Below, one piece after another: positions 47,222 through 56,111 of a stretch of DNA of 64,000 nucleotides. The notes beneath the pieces are model-generated. The model was given only the letters and a program-made list of their open reading frames with translations, searched no databases and was not told where the DNA came from. Position numbers and translations under genes: made by a program. Origin of the DNA: Methylobacterium soli (lineage in GTDB: Bacteria; Pseudomonadota; Alphaproteobacteria; Rhizobiales; Beijerinckiaceae); contig NZ_VZZK01000032.1 of assembly GCF_008806385.1 (NCBI RefSeq), positions 1-64,000 of the forward strand, given 5' to 3'. The first letter of the stretch is position 1. Each line of letters opens with the position of its first letter.

Positions 47222-50025
47222 TGAGCATCAAGATCCCGGTTACGGCCGAGCTGAACCAGCAGGATGTTCAGGCGCAGATCAAGCAGATGGAAGCTGCTCT
47301 GAATGACCTGGGCCGCGTTGCCCAGGACGCTGGCCGCCTGCGCTTCACGCCGGTCACCAAGACGACCCTGGACGACATTAAGCGGATGCGCGCTGAGTTC
47401 GATGCCATGGTGCGTATGGCGCCCGGTCTGAAACGCGCCCTGGAGGCCGGCGGCCAAGCTGGCAGATCGTTCGACCAGGTGGAGTGGGGCAAGGTCTGGC
47501 ACGATCCGGCTCAGCGGGCCGGGCACGCCCATTCCATGCTGAGCCGCCTACGGCCCGACTCAGTCGACACTCGCGCCGCCCAGCAACAGCCTTCTGGCGG
47601 CTCCGGATCGAACACTCCGGGTCGCCACCGCGACCCGGACGGTGGCAATCGGCCGCCGAGCATTCAGCGTCGCGGCTGGAAGATGGCTGCTGGTAGCGCT
47701 GCCGCTGGCATTGCCGGTGGTGTGGCCAGCCAAGTCGGCGGCCTTACGGGTGGGGTTGCGTCGGGCGCACTTGCAGGGGGCTTCGTGGGCGGCGGGATCG
47801 GTGCTGCGATCGGTGGCTTGGCCGGAGCACTGACGAGCGTCATCGGCTCACTTGGCGAGGCTCGCGACGCAGCCATCAGCCTGGACACCCTGAAACGCAC
47901 CCTGGGCGACACCAACATCTCCTTCCAGAGGCTCAGCGACAAGACACACAGCTTGGCAGATGAGTTCAGCCTCAAGGATGACGAGGCGATCGCCCTCACT
48001 TCGAGCTACGCGAAGCTCTCCGGGTCGAACAACCAGAACGGCCTTCGCGACGAAGTCGGCGTCGGCGTTGGCTTCTCCCGGTCTTTCGGCCTGGATCCGT
48101 CGGCCGGCGTGAATTTCTTCGGTCAGATGCGTGGCATGGGCATCACTCGAAGCGCTGACGACAATAAGCGCCTGGCCCTGCTGATCGGCGAGAGTGTCGC
48201 GAAGGCGGGCGAGCTGCCCCGCATGGCGGACGTGATGGCCGGGCTTGGCCGCTACATCGAGAGCACGTCAACGCGCGCCATGAGCGGTGGGAACAGCGAG
48301 GCGTGGCTCTCGAAGCTCGCCGGGCTGTCTCAGACCGGCTTGCCAGGGACCTCCCCGGGCGCCTCCAGCAACATGCTGGCTAAGGTCGACAACGCGGTGA
48401 GCCAAGGGGGCATTACTGAGGCCGGCAAGAACTTCATGAGCGGCACGCTGCAGAAGGCGCTGGGGCTGAACGCCGTCCAAGCCGAGATGCAGCTTGAGGG
48501 CGGTATGTTCGCTAGCGGCCGCTCGACGTTCGGGCCCAACACCGCGATTGGTCGCGATTACCAGAAGCATGGAGTTCCCCTGCCCGAGGCCGCGAACTCG
48601 GACAGGACGAACATGGAATTGCTGATGGAGGCGATGGAGCGCGAGTACGCCGGCAAGCCACGGGAGCTGATGCTGAACGCGATGAAAACGCAGTTCGGGC
48701 TCAGCTACGGCCAGGCAGCCGCATGGGAAAACGCCGGCTCGGTGAAGGTCGGCGGCCTTGTCAGTCGGCTCACCCGCCTCGGCGTGGATCCCAGCCAAGT
48801 CAACTCCACAGGCATCTCCCAGCTCAGCCAGCTCGAAGCCGACAACAAGCTGACCGACGCCCAAAAGGATGCCGCGGCCAAGGACATCGCAGGCAAGAAC
48901 CAGGAGGACACGGTCGGGTCGGATGCGCGGAAGGCCACGATCGATGGCTCGAACGCCATGGTGCGCCTGGCGGCCGATGGCCTACCCATGCTCAGCTCGA
49001 TCCAGTCGGGCGTGCTGAAGCTGGCGGGCATGGATGCTCCTTCAACGCCAGAGCAGCGTGCCAGGGAAGCCGATCACCAGGCCCGACTTGGTTCGATCGA
49101 GTCGGACCTCGGTAAGAAGAAGGACGCTGCCTGGAAAGAGTATTCCGACAAGGTTCCATTCTGGAAGCGCGGAGCTACTGCATTTCAGAGCAGCGAGGAA
49201 GATGCCCTCGGTAAAAAGTACTGGGATGCCAAGCAGGCGTACGACGATGCCGTGGCCGGGGAAGGCCAGCGTTACAAAAAGGACTCGCTCGACAACGTGC
49301 CCGCTGGCGTCCCGGAGCTTCACCCGGTGCAGCGCGATGTAGTGACCTCGGGCGCCAATCCTGCCGGCACCGGCTCCACCAGCTCCAAGCCCTTGGATGT
49401 CGGCAAGCAGCGCGAGACCATGCGCAGCTACCTCGAGGCGCATCCTGACCTGGCCGCGCGCCTAGAGCGCGAGGATGAGGCGCTGGGCCATGAGAAGGGA
49501 ACGGCGGCGGCACAACTGTGGCAGGAAAGCCGCTTCAAGAGTGGCGCGGTGAGCAACCAGGGCGCGCTGGGCTTTGCGCAGATGATGCCGGAGAACGTGG
49601 CGGCAATGTCCAAGCGGGCCGGCCGTAATCTGGACCCGAGCAACCTCGATGACGCCCTGCTGATGCGGCGCATGCTGATGCAGGACAACCAAGCCAACCC
49701 GAACATCGGTCACAACCTGGATCGCGAGCTGATGGCCTACTACGGTGGAGCGTCGGGCAAGGCGTGGGGGCCGAAGACGCGGCAGTACCCGGCCGACGTA
49801 AAGCGGTGGATGGGGAGTGTCCCGGACGCTGACCAAGTGCCCGCCATTGAGCAGCGGAAGCGCGAGCAGGAAGCTGCCCGCCGAGATCAGGGCATCAGCG
49901 TCAACGTGCACCAGACTGGCGAGTTTATCCTGCGCGACAGCAGCGGCAATCAGGTGGCTCAGGCCGACCTCCAGACAACTGTCGGGAAGCCCGTTGCGAG
50001 CGGCACAACCAGCGCCTGGCGCTGA
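47221..50025 (+). CDS. Tape-measure-like protein with lytic transglycosylase domain (934 aa)
   Basis: The N-terminus has coiled-coil sequence (LNQQDVQAQIKQMEAALNDL). A long Gly/Ala hydrophobic segment at about 150-205 (GGVASGALAGGFVGGGIGAA) resembles the membrane-inserting part of tape measures. A middle helical region follows. The C-terminal quarter holds an SLT domain (AAAQLWQESRFKSGAVSNQG, ALGFAQMMPENVAAM, with the catalytic Glu in WQES and MAYYGGASGKAW). Tape measures with such a muramidase set tail length and help DNA entry. No other tail gene is present, so it is an orphan that may be used with a helper phage or serve as an effector. Confidence 0.75.
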   Translation: MSIKIPVTAELNQQDVQAQIKQMEAALNDLGRVAQDAGRLRFTPVTKTTLDDIKRMRAEFDAMVRMAPGLKRALEAGGQAGRSFDQVEWGKVWHDPAQRAGHAHSMLSRLRPDSVDTRAAQQQPSGGSGSNTPGRHRDPDGGNRPPSIQRRGWKMAAGSAAAGIAGGVASQVGGLTGGVASGALAGGFVGGGIGAAIGGLAGALTSVIGSLGEARDAAISLDTLKRTLGDTNISFQRLSDKTHSLADEFSLKDDEAIALTSSYAKLSGSNNQNGLRDEVGVGVGFSRSFGLDPSAGVNFFGQMRGMGITRSADDNKRLALLIGESVAKAGELPRMADVMAGLGRYIESTSTRAMSGGNSEAWLSKLAGLSQTGLPGTSPGASSNMLAKVDNAVSQGGITEAGKNFMSGTLQKALGLNAVQAEMQLEGGMFASGRSTFGPNTAIGRDYQKHGVPLPEAANSDRTNMELLMEAMEREYAGKPRELMLNAMKTQFGLSYGQAAAWENAGSVKVGGLVSRLTRLGVDPSQVNSTGISQLSQLEADNKLTDAQKDAAAKDIAGKNQEDTVGSDARKATIDGSNAMVRLAADGLPMLSSIQSGVLKLAGMDAPSTPEQRAREADHQARLGSIESDLGKKKDAAWKEYSDKVPFWKRGATAFQSSEEDALGKKYWDAKQAYDDAVAGEGQRYKKDSLDNVPAGVPELHPVQRDVVTSGANPAGTGSTSSKPLDVGKQRETMRSYLEAHPDLAARLEREDEALGHEKGTAAAQLWQESRFKSGAVSNQGALGFAQMMPENVAAMSKRAGRNLDPSNLDDALLMRRMLMQDNQANPNIGHNLDRELMAYYGGASGKAWGPKTRQYPADVKRWMGSVPDADQVPAIEQRKREQEAARRDQGISVNVHQTGEFILRDSSGNQVAQADLQTTVGKPVASGTTSAWR

Positions 50026-50059
50026 TGTAAAGAGGCGCCACGGACGGCGCCTCTCGGGC

Positions 50060-50269
50060 TCACCGGATGTAATCGGAGGTGCCCTCGACTGTCCGCTTGT
50101 TTTCCCACTCCAGCACGTCCTTTTCCTTGTACCCGATCCGGCCGCCATACTTGACGTAACGAGGCCCGATCGACTGCGATCGCCAGTTGGCCAGCGTCCG
50201 AACACTCACAATTCCTCCCCAGCGCTCTACGAGATCATGGGGCCTGAGCACTTCCTGACCTGTCTGCAT
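50060..50269 (-). CDS. HTH (excisionase-like) protein, paralogue of 50833-51036 (69 aa)
   Basis: LRPHDLVERWGGIVSVRTLA and NWRSQSIGPRYVKYGGRIGY then KEKDVLEWE form a winged HTH. The relative at 50833 shares LxERWxGxxxVRTLANWR, GPRYxKxGGRxxY and a TSxY end. Convergent with the tape-measure gene. Probable DNA-binding regulator. Confidence 0.75.
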   Translation of the reverse strand: MQTGQEVLRPHDLVERWGGIVSVRTLANWRSQSIGPRYVKYGGRIGYKEKDVLEWENKRTVEGTSDYIR

Positions 50270-50459
50270 TGCGATGTTCTTCCGTCCGCCTCAGTGATTC
50301 CGCCGGTCGTTTGGTGGCGTGCAGTGATGTCTGGAATCGCCGGACGCGTGAGTCAAAAGCACCTGATTGTTCATCTGGTGCTCCACAGCGTTATGCCGCG
50401 GATTTTCAAAGAGAATAATTTTTGTGATTAGACCAATCGGGCGCTGTTCGGGCGCAGAT

Positions 50460-50690
50460 CTACTTGCGAACTTCGGCCAGGCACATTGACCGCATGGTGC
50501 TGTCCTGGATCGCGTAGCAAGCGCTGGGCTGCTGATGGGCTTTGGCGAGACACCAGGTGCGTGCCTCGGGGTCGCTGACGCCATAGCAGCTGCCGGCATC
50601 TGCCGCGGCTGCAGTCATAGCTACCGCAAAACCCGCGATAATCCCTAAAGCCACCCTGTGGATCTTGCGCCCGAACGTAAAGTTTCTCAC
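50460..50690 (-). CDS. Small secreted Cys-rich protein (76 aa)
   Basis: I chose GTG 50690; a GAGGC stretch lies upstream. A signal peptide (VALGIIAGFAVAMTAAAADA) precedes a mature part with two copies of a CYxxxD-xxR-xCLA pattern (CYGVSDPEARTWCLA and CYAIQDSTMRSMCLA). The four Cys probably form disulfides in the periplasm. Function unknown. Confidence 0.6.
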   Translation of the reverse strand: MRNFTFGRKIHRVALGIIAGFAVAMTAAAADAGSCYGVSDPEARTWCLAKAHQQPSACYAIQDSTMRSMCLAEVRK

Positions 50691-50832
50691 GGCTAAGCCT
50701 CTGTGCTCGTTGAATATTCGATTATAGAGCACCTGACTGAGAGTGATTTTCTTTGTCACGGGGATTGCGCGCAGATCAAAAGGACGCTGGACGATACCTG
50801 GGTCGACATGATCGACCCGGTGGAGACCGGCG

Positions 50833-51036
50833 ATGTCACGCAAGATGTTCCTGACACCCAAGGAGTTGAGCGAGCGCTGGAGCGGCAGCATCTGCGTGCG
50901 CACGCTTGCGAATTGGCGAACCATGGGCAACGGACCGCGGTACACGAAGATGGGCGGCCGGGTTGTCTACAGGCTGACCGATGTTGAGGAATGGGAGCGC
51001 ACTAGGAGCGCTCAGAGCACGTCTGAGTACAAGTAG
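50833..51036 (+). CDS. HTH (excisionase-like) protein, paralogue of 50060-50269 (67 aa)
   Basis: FLTPKELSERWSGSICVRTL, ANWRTMGNGPRYTKMGGRVV and RLTDVEEWE. The ends of both paralogues (TSEYK and TSDYIR) also match. The two face away from each other around the secreted protein gene. It may regulate the RHH/zinc operon just downstream. Confidence 0.75.
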   Translation: MSRKMFLTPKELSERWSGSICVRTLANWRTMGNGPRYTKMGGRVVYRLTDVEEWERTRSAQSTSEYK

Positions 51037-51058
51037 CGCCGCCCTGAGCTGCAAGCCG

Positions 51059-51095
51059 CGTGACCTGATCACAAGAATGGCCTGATCAGGTCACG
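51059..51095. promoter_or_regulatory. 13-bp perfect inverted repeat plus GTGACC repeats
   Basis: CGTGACCTGATCA at 51059-51071 and TGATCAGGTCACG at 51083-51095. Further GTGACC copies follow at about 51102, 51128 and 51178, up to the ATG at 51192. It is either a rho-independent-like stem without a U-run or a multi-site operator for the RHH protein. Confidence 0.55.
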
Positions 51096-51191
51096 TCAAT
51101 GCGTGACCACGAATGATAAAGCCAGTGTGACCACGCACCGCGGATAGTCGTGAGCCGACCATGAGCACGTCCCCGGACGTGACCATGGAGA

Positions 51192-51587
51192 ATGGCTGTG
51201 AAGACCTCGCAAACCCCAAAGCAGCGCCAGAAGACGCGACGAGACAAACTGAAGCTCGCCGGCATCACTCGCATGACCGTGGAGATGGATAAGACCACCG
51301 CGCAGATCCTGCGGGCGATCTCCGTCGAGCACGATCGGACCCATGCCCAGGTGATCGAGCTGGGCATCAAGATGGCGCGCAGGGCCCTGGCGGAAGCGGG
51401 AGAGCACCGGGCGCCTCGCAGCACCGCCCCTACCCCTGTCACCCCTAATGCCGCCCTCGCTGCTCTGGCTGACCAGCTTGCCGAACTGCAGGCTGGTCAG
51501 GATGCGGACGACGAGCCGCCGCCCATGCGCGCCTCGGAGGCCCGAGCAATCAGCCTTGGCCTCGCCAGCATTGAGGTGCGGCCATGA
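51192..51587 (+). CDS. RHH-like DNA-binding protein (131 aa)
   Basis: The region ITRMTVEMDKTTAQILRAIS, VEHDRTHAQVIELGIKMARR fits an RHH fold. The C-terminal part is Pro/Ala-rich and probably flexible. The TGA overlaps the ATG of the zinc-ribbon gene. A GTGACC repeat ends just before its start, so autoregulation is likely. Confidence 0.65.
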   Translation: MAVKTSQTPKQRQKTRRDKLKLAGITRMTVEMDKTTAQILRAISVEHDRTHAQVIELGIKMARRALAEAGEHRAPRSTAPTPVTPNAALAALADQLAELQAGQDADDEPPPMRASEARAISLGLASIEVRP

Positions 51588-52576
51588 GCGTCGCTGCCGA
51601 ACCGTGCGCCAGTGGCGTCGAGTACCTGCAGTGGGTGCCCGGCAAACGGCATTTCCGCTGCGAGAAGCTGAGCGCTACCATGAGTACCGGCGACTGCTCC
51701 GCCCGTCATACCGCGGCCATTGCCGGCGACGAGCGAGTGTCGGCCTGCCGCTTCTGCCCGATCGGCGCCGTACACGCCGGCAAGGTTGATCCCCTGCAGG
51801 CGGCCTCGGCCTCAGCCAAGGTCAAGATCACGGGTCATCCGGACCAGGACACCAGGTGCACGCGCTGTGGCCGCAGCGACCTGCGCCTCATTCATGCGGG
51901 TGGCGATATCTGCGTGAGCTGCTGGAACCGACAGCGCGAGTGGAGGATCGGCAGGAACAGCAAAGGCACCGCGCCCAAGACATTCCGGGCGCTCCGATCT
52001 CGGCGTGCCGGCATCGTCGTCGATGGTGAGCCCTGCTATCGCGAGGTCGCCGAAACCCAGAATGACGCCGAGGTGCTGGCCAGGTGCATTCGCGAGCTGC
52101 CTGACGGCCTCGCCTTCCACGATGAGGTGCCGGGTGTCACCGCATGGAACGAACAGGCGCAGCGTTTCGAGTATCGCGACCGGAATGATCCTGCCAAGGT
52201 CATGCTCGAGCTGAGGCATGAAGGGTTGATCCACTACGTCCCTGCGAAGGCTGACAGCCTGCGCCCCGGCGAAGTGGTCGCAGTACCGTTCATGCCCACG
52301 TCCCGGATGAGCGTGCATGCCGCGGCGGCCTGGCTCGACATGGACGAGGATGGAGACGGGGCCGCTGTCACCCCCGAGTGGCGTCCGCAAGCCATCGTGT
52401 GCTCGGCCTGTGGCGTCGCCCAGGTCCAGGCCAGGACCTTCGCCGGCCGGGTGGAGTGCCGCTGCCCTTCTTGCGGATCGTCCTCCACTGGAACCCTGCC
52501 TCGGCTCTCCAGTCGCGTGCTCAGCACTGCCGTGGCTGCTCACCGGCCGGGCGACCGAGCCGACCACAACTACTAA
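51584..52576 (+). CDS. Multi-zinc-ribbon phage-type protein (330 aa)
   Basis: Three Cys clusters: N-terminal CEKLSATMSTGDC with SACRFCPIGAVHAGK, then RCTRCGRSDLRLIHAGGDIC with VSCW, and C-terminal VCSACGVAQ with CRCPSCG. The C-x-x-C-PIGA-HAG motif recurs in small phage and prophage regulators. Zinc ribbons suggest binding to nucleic acid or RNA polymerase, for example as an activator of helper or island genes. ATG overlaps the RHH stop. Confidence 0.6.
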   Translation: MSVAAEPCASGVEYLQWVPGKRHFRCEKLSATMSTGDCSARHTAAIAGDERVSACRFCPIGAVHAGKVDPLQAASASAKVKITGHPDQDTRCTRCGRSDLRLIHAGGDICVSCWNRQREWRIGRNSKGTAPKTFRALRSRRAGIVVDGEPCYREVAETQNDAEVLARCIRELPDGLAFHDEVPGVTAWNEQAQRFEYRDRNDPAKVMLELRHEGLIHYVPAKADSLRPGEVVAVPFMPTSRMSVHAAAAWLDMDEDGDGAAVTPEWRPQAIVCSACGVAQVQARTFAGRVECRCPSCGSSSTGTLPRLSSRVLSTAVAAHRPGDRADHNY

Positions 52577-52685
52577 CCCATAGCGCCGCCGGATCCGATC
52601 TGGCGGTGCCCCTTTCTTGCGACCCTCAACACCCGTTAAAGCTTATGCCCCATGGGTCATCGGACGCAATGCAGCTTTGATTGGT

Positions 52686-54764
52686 TCACTCGCTTCTGTT
52701 CGCAGCTAATCCGCCGGGTATCCTCGCAGGACTGATACTACTTGCGCGATCGAATAAGCTTTCAGGCTCGCTCTCCGAAGTGTCAGACGAACTTCCATTC
52801 AACATGCGGGGGTCTTCCCGCATGATTGATGCCTTGAGTTGTGCTATCCGCTCTTCAATTTCCTCCGTTGTGACTTCTATTTGTAGCTTCTCCGCAATGA
52901 AGTGCAATCGTGCTTCGCACTCGCGAATCAGCTCCGACCACGTTTTTACCCAAACTATGTGCGTAGGCTTTTCGAGCAGTATGCCTTCAGGACGGTCCTT
53001 CTGCGTTATGCGTTCGCGCACTGCGTCATCGTAGTCGCCAGTGACCAAGTAGAAGTTCCAGAAAGTGGAAGTGTTGTAAAAATCAGGCTGAGTTCGAATC
53101 GCATTGACATAATCTTCAAGCTGATCAGCCTCCTTCCTGCCAATTTTAAGGGACGGCCTCTTCAGCTCGATAAGAAGGAACTCCCGATGACGCTGTTGCT
53201 GATGGGGCACCACGCGTCCAAGGAAAGAGTCGACTCTGCCGATCGAGCCATCGGGCTTCCTCAGGCTAGGTTTCTTGGATTTTTTGCCGGAGAGTTCCTC
53301 ACTCACTCGTTGCATGATCCGGCTCAAGCCGGTTTCTGCTAGAGTAATGTGAAAGTTCTCGCCAAATATCCACGTGTTTGCTTGCACAAGAACATCGAGC
53401 TCTCCTCGCTCCTTGACCGAATGTCGGTGCTTAGGATCGAAGACAATGCTTTTCAGCACTTGAAGGGCGACAACGCGGTCTGATATCAACGTTGATGCAG
53501 AGATTATATTACCAAGATTGGTCTTTTGTAGAAGATTTGAGAACTCATCCTGCCTGTTCTTGGGCAAGTTGAATACATGGTGAAGAATATTATGCATCGA
53601 CTCAGGATTGTGGCGGACGGCCTCGCGCAATAAACCCAGTGTTATTCTCTTGAGCGAGTTTTCGGCTCTTTTGAAGTCTCTCGAATATGAAGTCACCGCG
53701 TGAATTGCGATGTCGACAACTTGCCTCTCCCTACGCTCTACCTCATCTTTCGGATCGCCTTCGTACGGGTATACGCCGGCATTTTTTAGCTCTTGAATCA
53801 GTTCGCCTGACTTCTCGGCCTGGCGGCTCCGAAAATGATCGCTAAGCACATCTCGAACATGCTCGATGACCTTCGTATAGTCCTGGTCGTTCAAGCCATC
53901 CAGCTCTAGAAGATTGGCGTCGGCCATCTCCTGAAAGAACGGGGAGTATGCGTATGCCGAAAATTCAAACCCAGGTGCCGTGACATTCGCCGGTAGTGAG
54001 CCGAGCACAACGCCGCTCTGGCCGCCTAAATGGATCTTTCTTCCCCCAACGCTGTGCCTCCACTCAATGACCTTGATCGAGAGGTCGCGGATCGTCCGGG
54101 TAGGACCGATTATCGACCTAAGCTCGAACTCACGCGTATGCGTGATGGTGGCACTTGGATCTAGAACTTGCCCGTCATAGCTTAGAACCACGCCTGGATA
54201 TTGAAGGATGTAAGGTGCGAAAATTGCTGTAAAATCCATCACAGCCTCTTCGCTGGACAACCAGTCGAATGTGTCTTTGAGCGGTGATAATTCTACGCAT
54301 GTACCAGTGTGTGTATCGTCCTCTCCGAGTTCGAGTTGAGTCACCTCCGACTTGTGTAGCGAAGCTGCTTGGATCTCGATCGAAAGTTTCTTGAGCGCGC
54401 CGCTGTCTGCGTATACCGAGCGCCATGATGCACGCTGCGCCACGGAGAAGAAGCGCAGTCTTCCCTGTCCCTCTTTACCGTGTAGCACCCGGTTCAGCCT
54501 GGTACGTTGGCTGCTCCGTTTCCACGAAGCACCAAGGTTTTCGTAGTCGGCCAGGGCACGATCGCGGGTAATACCTGTGCCGTTGTCACGGATCAGTATC
54601 CCGTCGAGACCGCCAAGGGCGTTTCGAGCAAAGTCGACTGATATCTCGGTGGCATCGGCATCCAGCGCATTCCAGACGAACTCGGCCAATGCCTTTAGTG
54701 GGTCGCGAGTTGTCGCAATTTTCTGGAGCGCGTCGTGCTGCGCCTTCAGCTCAAGGATAGCCAC
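52686..54764 (-). CDS. GHKL ATPase fused to a PD-(D/E)XK-like nuclease domain (692 aa); candidate defence protein
   Basis: The N-terminus is a complete Bergerat fold: EFVWNALDADA (28-38), DNGTGI (60-65), GKEGQGRLRF (96-105) and HTGTCVEL. A helical middle region follows (about 300-490). The C-terminal domain has a nuclease-like signature: Asp512 in VDSFLGR, FLLIELKRP with Glu533-Lys535, and Gln548 in EADQLEDYV, similar in pattern to Shedu (DUF4263) nucleases. I chose GTG 54764 because GGGAGGG lies five bases upstream; a TTG at 54815 is possible. The DNA is AT-richer than the neighbours. It lies beside the P4-type integrase, a common defence hotspot. Confidence 0.72.
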   Translation of the reverse strand: MAILELKAQHDALQKIATTRDPLKALAEFVWNALDADATEISVDFARNALGGLDGILIRDNGTGITRDRALADYENLGASWKRSSQRTRLNRVLHGKEGQGRLRFFSVAQRASWRSVYADSGALKKLSIEIQAASLHKSEVTQLELGEDDTHTGTCVELSPLKDTFDWLSSEEAVMDFTAIFAPYILQYPGVVLSYDGQVLDPSATITHTREFELRSIIGPTRTIRDLSIKVIEWRHSVGGRKIHLGGQSGVVLGSLPANVTAPGFEFSAYAYSPFFQEMADANLLELDGLNDQDYTKVIEHVRDVLSDHFRSRQAEKSGELIQELKNAGVYPYEGDPKDEVERRERQVVDIAIHAVTSYSRDFKRAENSLKRITLGLLREAVRHNPESMHNILHHVFNLPKNRQDEFSNLLQKTNLGNIISASTLISDRVVALQVLKSIVFDPKHRHSVKERGELDVLVQANTWIFGENFHITLAETGLSRIMQRVSEELSGKKSKKPSLRKPDGSIGRVDSFLGRVVPHQQQRHREFLLIELKRPSLKIGRKEADQLEDYVNAIRTQPDFYNTSTFWNFYLVTGDYDDAVRERITQKDRPEGILLEKPTHIVWVKTWSELIRECEARLHFIAEKLQIEVTTEEIEERIAQLKASIMREDPRMLNGSSSDTSESEPESLFDRASSISPARIPGGLAANRSE

Positions 54765-54911
54765 CCAACCCTCCCAGGTTGCGGGCAGAAAGGCAGGTGT
54801 GAGTTGGGGTGTCAATCGAGATGGCTGCCAAGGAGCATGGCCGGCAAAATGCCTTCAAACCTCGGGCTTGTGACCGCAGCCTAGCCCGAGGTTCAAGTGG
54901 CAGCTACTTCG

Positions 54912-56093
54912 TCAACGCGGGCCAGCAGCGTAGTCCGACCAGGCGCTCATCAGGCTCTGCCGCTTCTCAAACAGATCACCACGACGGTAGGCGGCCTCCA
55001 CGCTGTTCTCGATAGCGTGCGCCAGAGCCATCTCGCACACGTCGCGCGGGAAGTTGGTGCACTCGGCTGCCCAGTCGCGGAACGTCGACCGAAAGCCGTG
55101 TGGGACGAAGTGGCCGAGCCCCATGTCGCGCATGACCTTCAGCATCGTCATGTTGCAGAGTGGCCGGCCGTAATTCCTGCCCGGGAAGACCCAATGCGGA
55201 TCGTGGCCCTGCTGAGCCTGCAGGATCGCCATCATGGCGAGGGTGAGCGGCACCCGATGCACCCGGCTTCCCTTCATCCGCTCAGCTGGAATCGTCCAGA
55301 CGCAGCCGTCGAGGTCGATCTCGGACCAAGTGGCGTTCAGCACCTCACTGGAGCGGCAGGCCGTCAGGACGGTGAACTGCAACGCTCGTGCGCCCCCTCC
55401 CCTGTAGGTGCTTAGGGCCACCATGAACGCCGGTACGTCCTCACGTGGCATCGCCGGCTGGTTGACGACCTTGCGGACCTTGCTGCGGGCCGGGAGGAGC
55501 TTGTCGAGGTGTCCGCGCCAACGAGCCGGGTTCTCGCCGCTGCGATAGTCGTTCGCTTTGGCGGCGTCCAAAATGAGCTCAATGCGCCCCCTCACCCGTG
55601 ACGCCGTCTCCGGCTTTTTCTGCCAGATTGGCGTTAGGATGGTCAGCACGGCCGCCGTGGTGATCTCGTCGACCCGCTTCGCCCCAATGGTGCGATATGC
55701 GTAGGTCTTTAGCGTGCTCGTCCACTGCTCGGCGTGCTTGCCGTTCTTCCAGCCGGCGCGATGAGCGGCGATGTACTCCTCGGCGCACTCGCGGAAGGTA
55801 GGCACCTTTGCTGCCTCCTCAAGTCCGGCCTGTTCCGCGGCCCGCTTGGCGTCGAGCGGGTCGATTTTCTGCGCGATCTGCGCCCGGTGTGCTGCCGCGG
55901 CGTCCCGCGCACCCTTTAGGCTGATGCTGGGGAACGGCCCCAGGCCCATCTCCCGCCGCTTGCCCTCAAGCTGGTACCGAAACACCCAGCGTTTGGTGGC
56001 CCCCTTCCCTATGACGAGCCGAAGCCCCTCCCCGTCTTCATACGTGCCGGCCTCCTTGAGATTGTCGACCTGTTTCGCTGTCAGCTTACCCAC
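54912..56093 (-). CDS. P4-type tyrosine integrase of island 2 (393 aa)
   Basis: The DUF4102 arm-binding domain is at the N-terminus (LTAKQVDNLKEAGTYEDGEG, KRWVFRYQLEGKRREMGLGP). The catalytic domain has TACRSSEVLNATWSEID, HGFRSTFRDWAAECTNFPRD and a C-terminal segment AYRRGDLFEKR with the Tyr. The family usually starts GKLTAKQ, so I use GTG 56093 with GAGGAAA upstream; an in-frame GTG at 56132 is the alternative and would overlap the arm sites. It lies 160 bp from the right attachment repeat. Confidence 0.92.
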   Translation of the reverse strand: MGKLTAKQVDNLKEAGTYEDGEGLRLVIGKGATKRWVFRYQLEGKRREMGLGPFPSISLKGARDAAAAHRAQIAQKIDPLDAKRAAEQAGLEEAAKVPTFRECAEEYIAAHRAGWKNGKHAEQWTSTLKTYAYRTIGAKRVDEITTAAVLTILTPIWQKKPETASRVRGRIELILDAAKANDYRSGENPARWRGHLDKLLPARSKVRKVVNQPAMPREDVPAFMVALSTYRGGGARALQFTVLTACRSSEVLNATWSEIDLDGCVWTIPAERMKGSRVHRVPLTLAMMAILQAQQGHDPHWVFPGRNYGRPLCNMTMLKVMRDMGLGHFVPHGFRSTFRDWAAECTNFPRDVCEMALAHAIENSVEAAYRRGDLFEKRQSLMSAWSDYAAGPR

Positions 56094-56111
56094 GCCATGT
56101 TTCCTCGGTGC

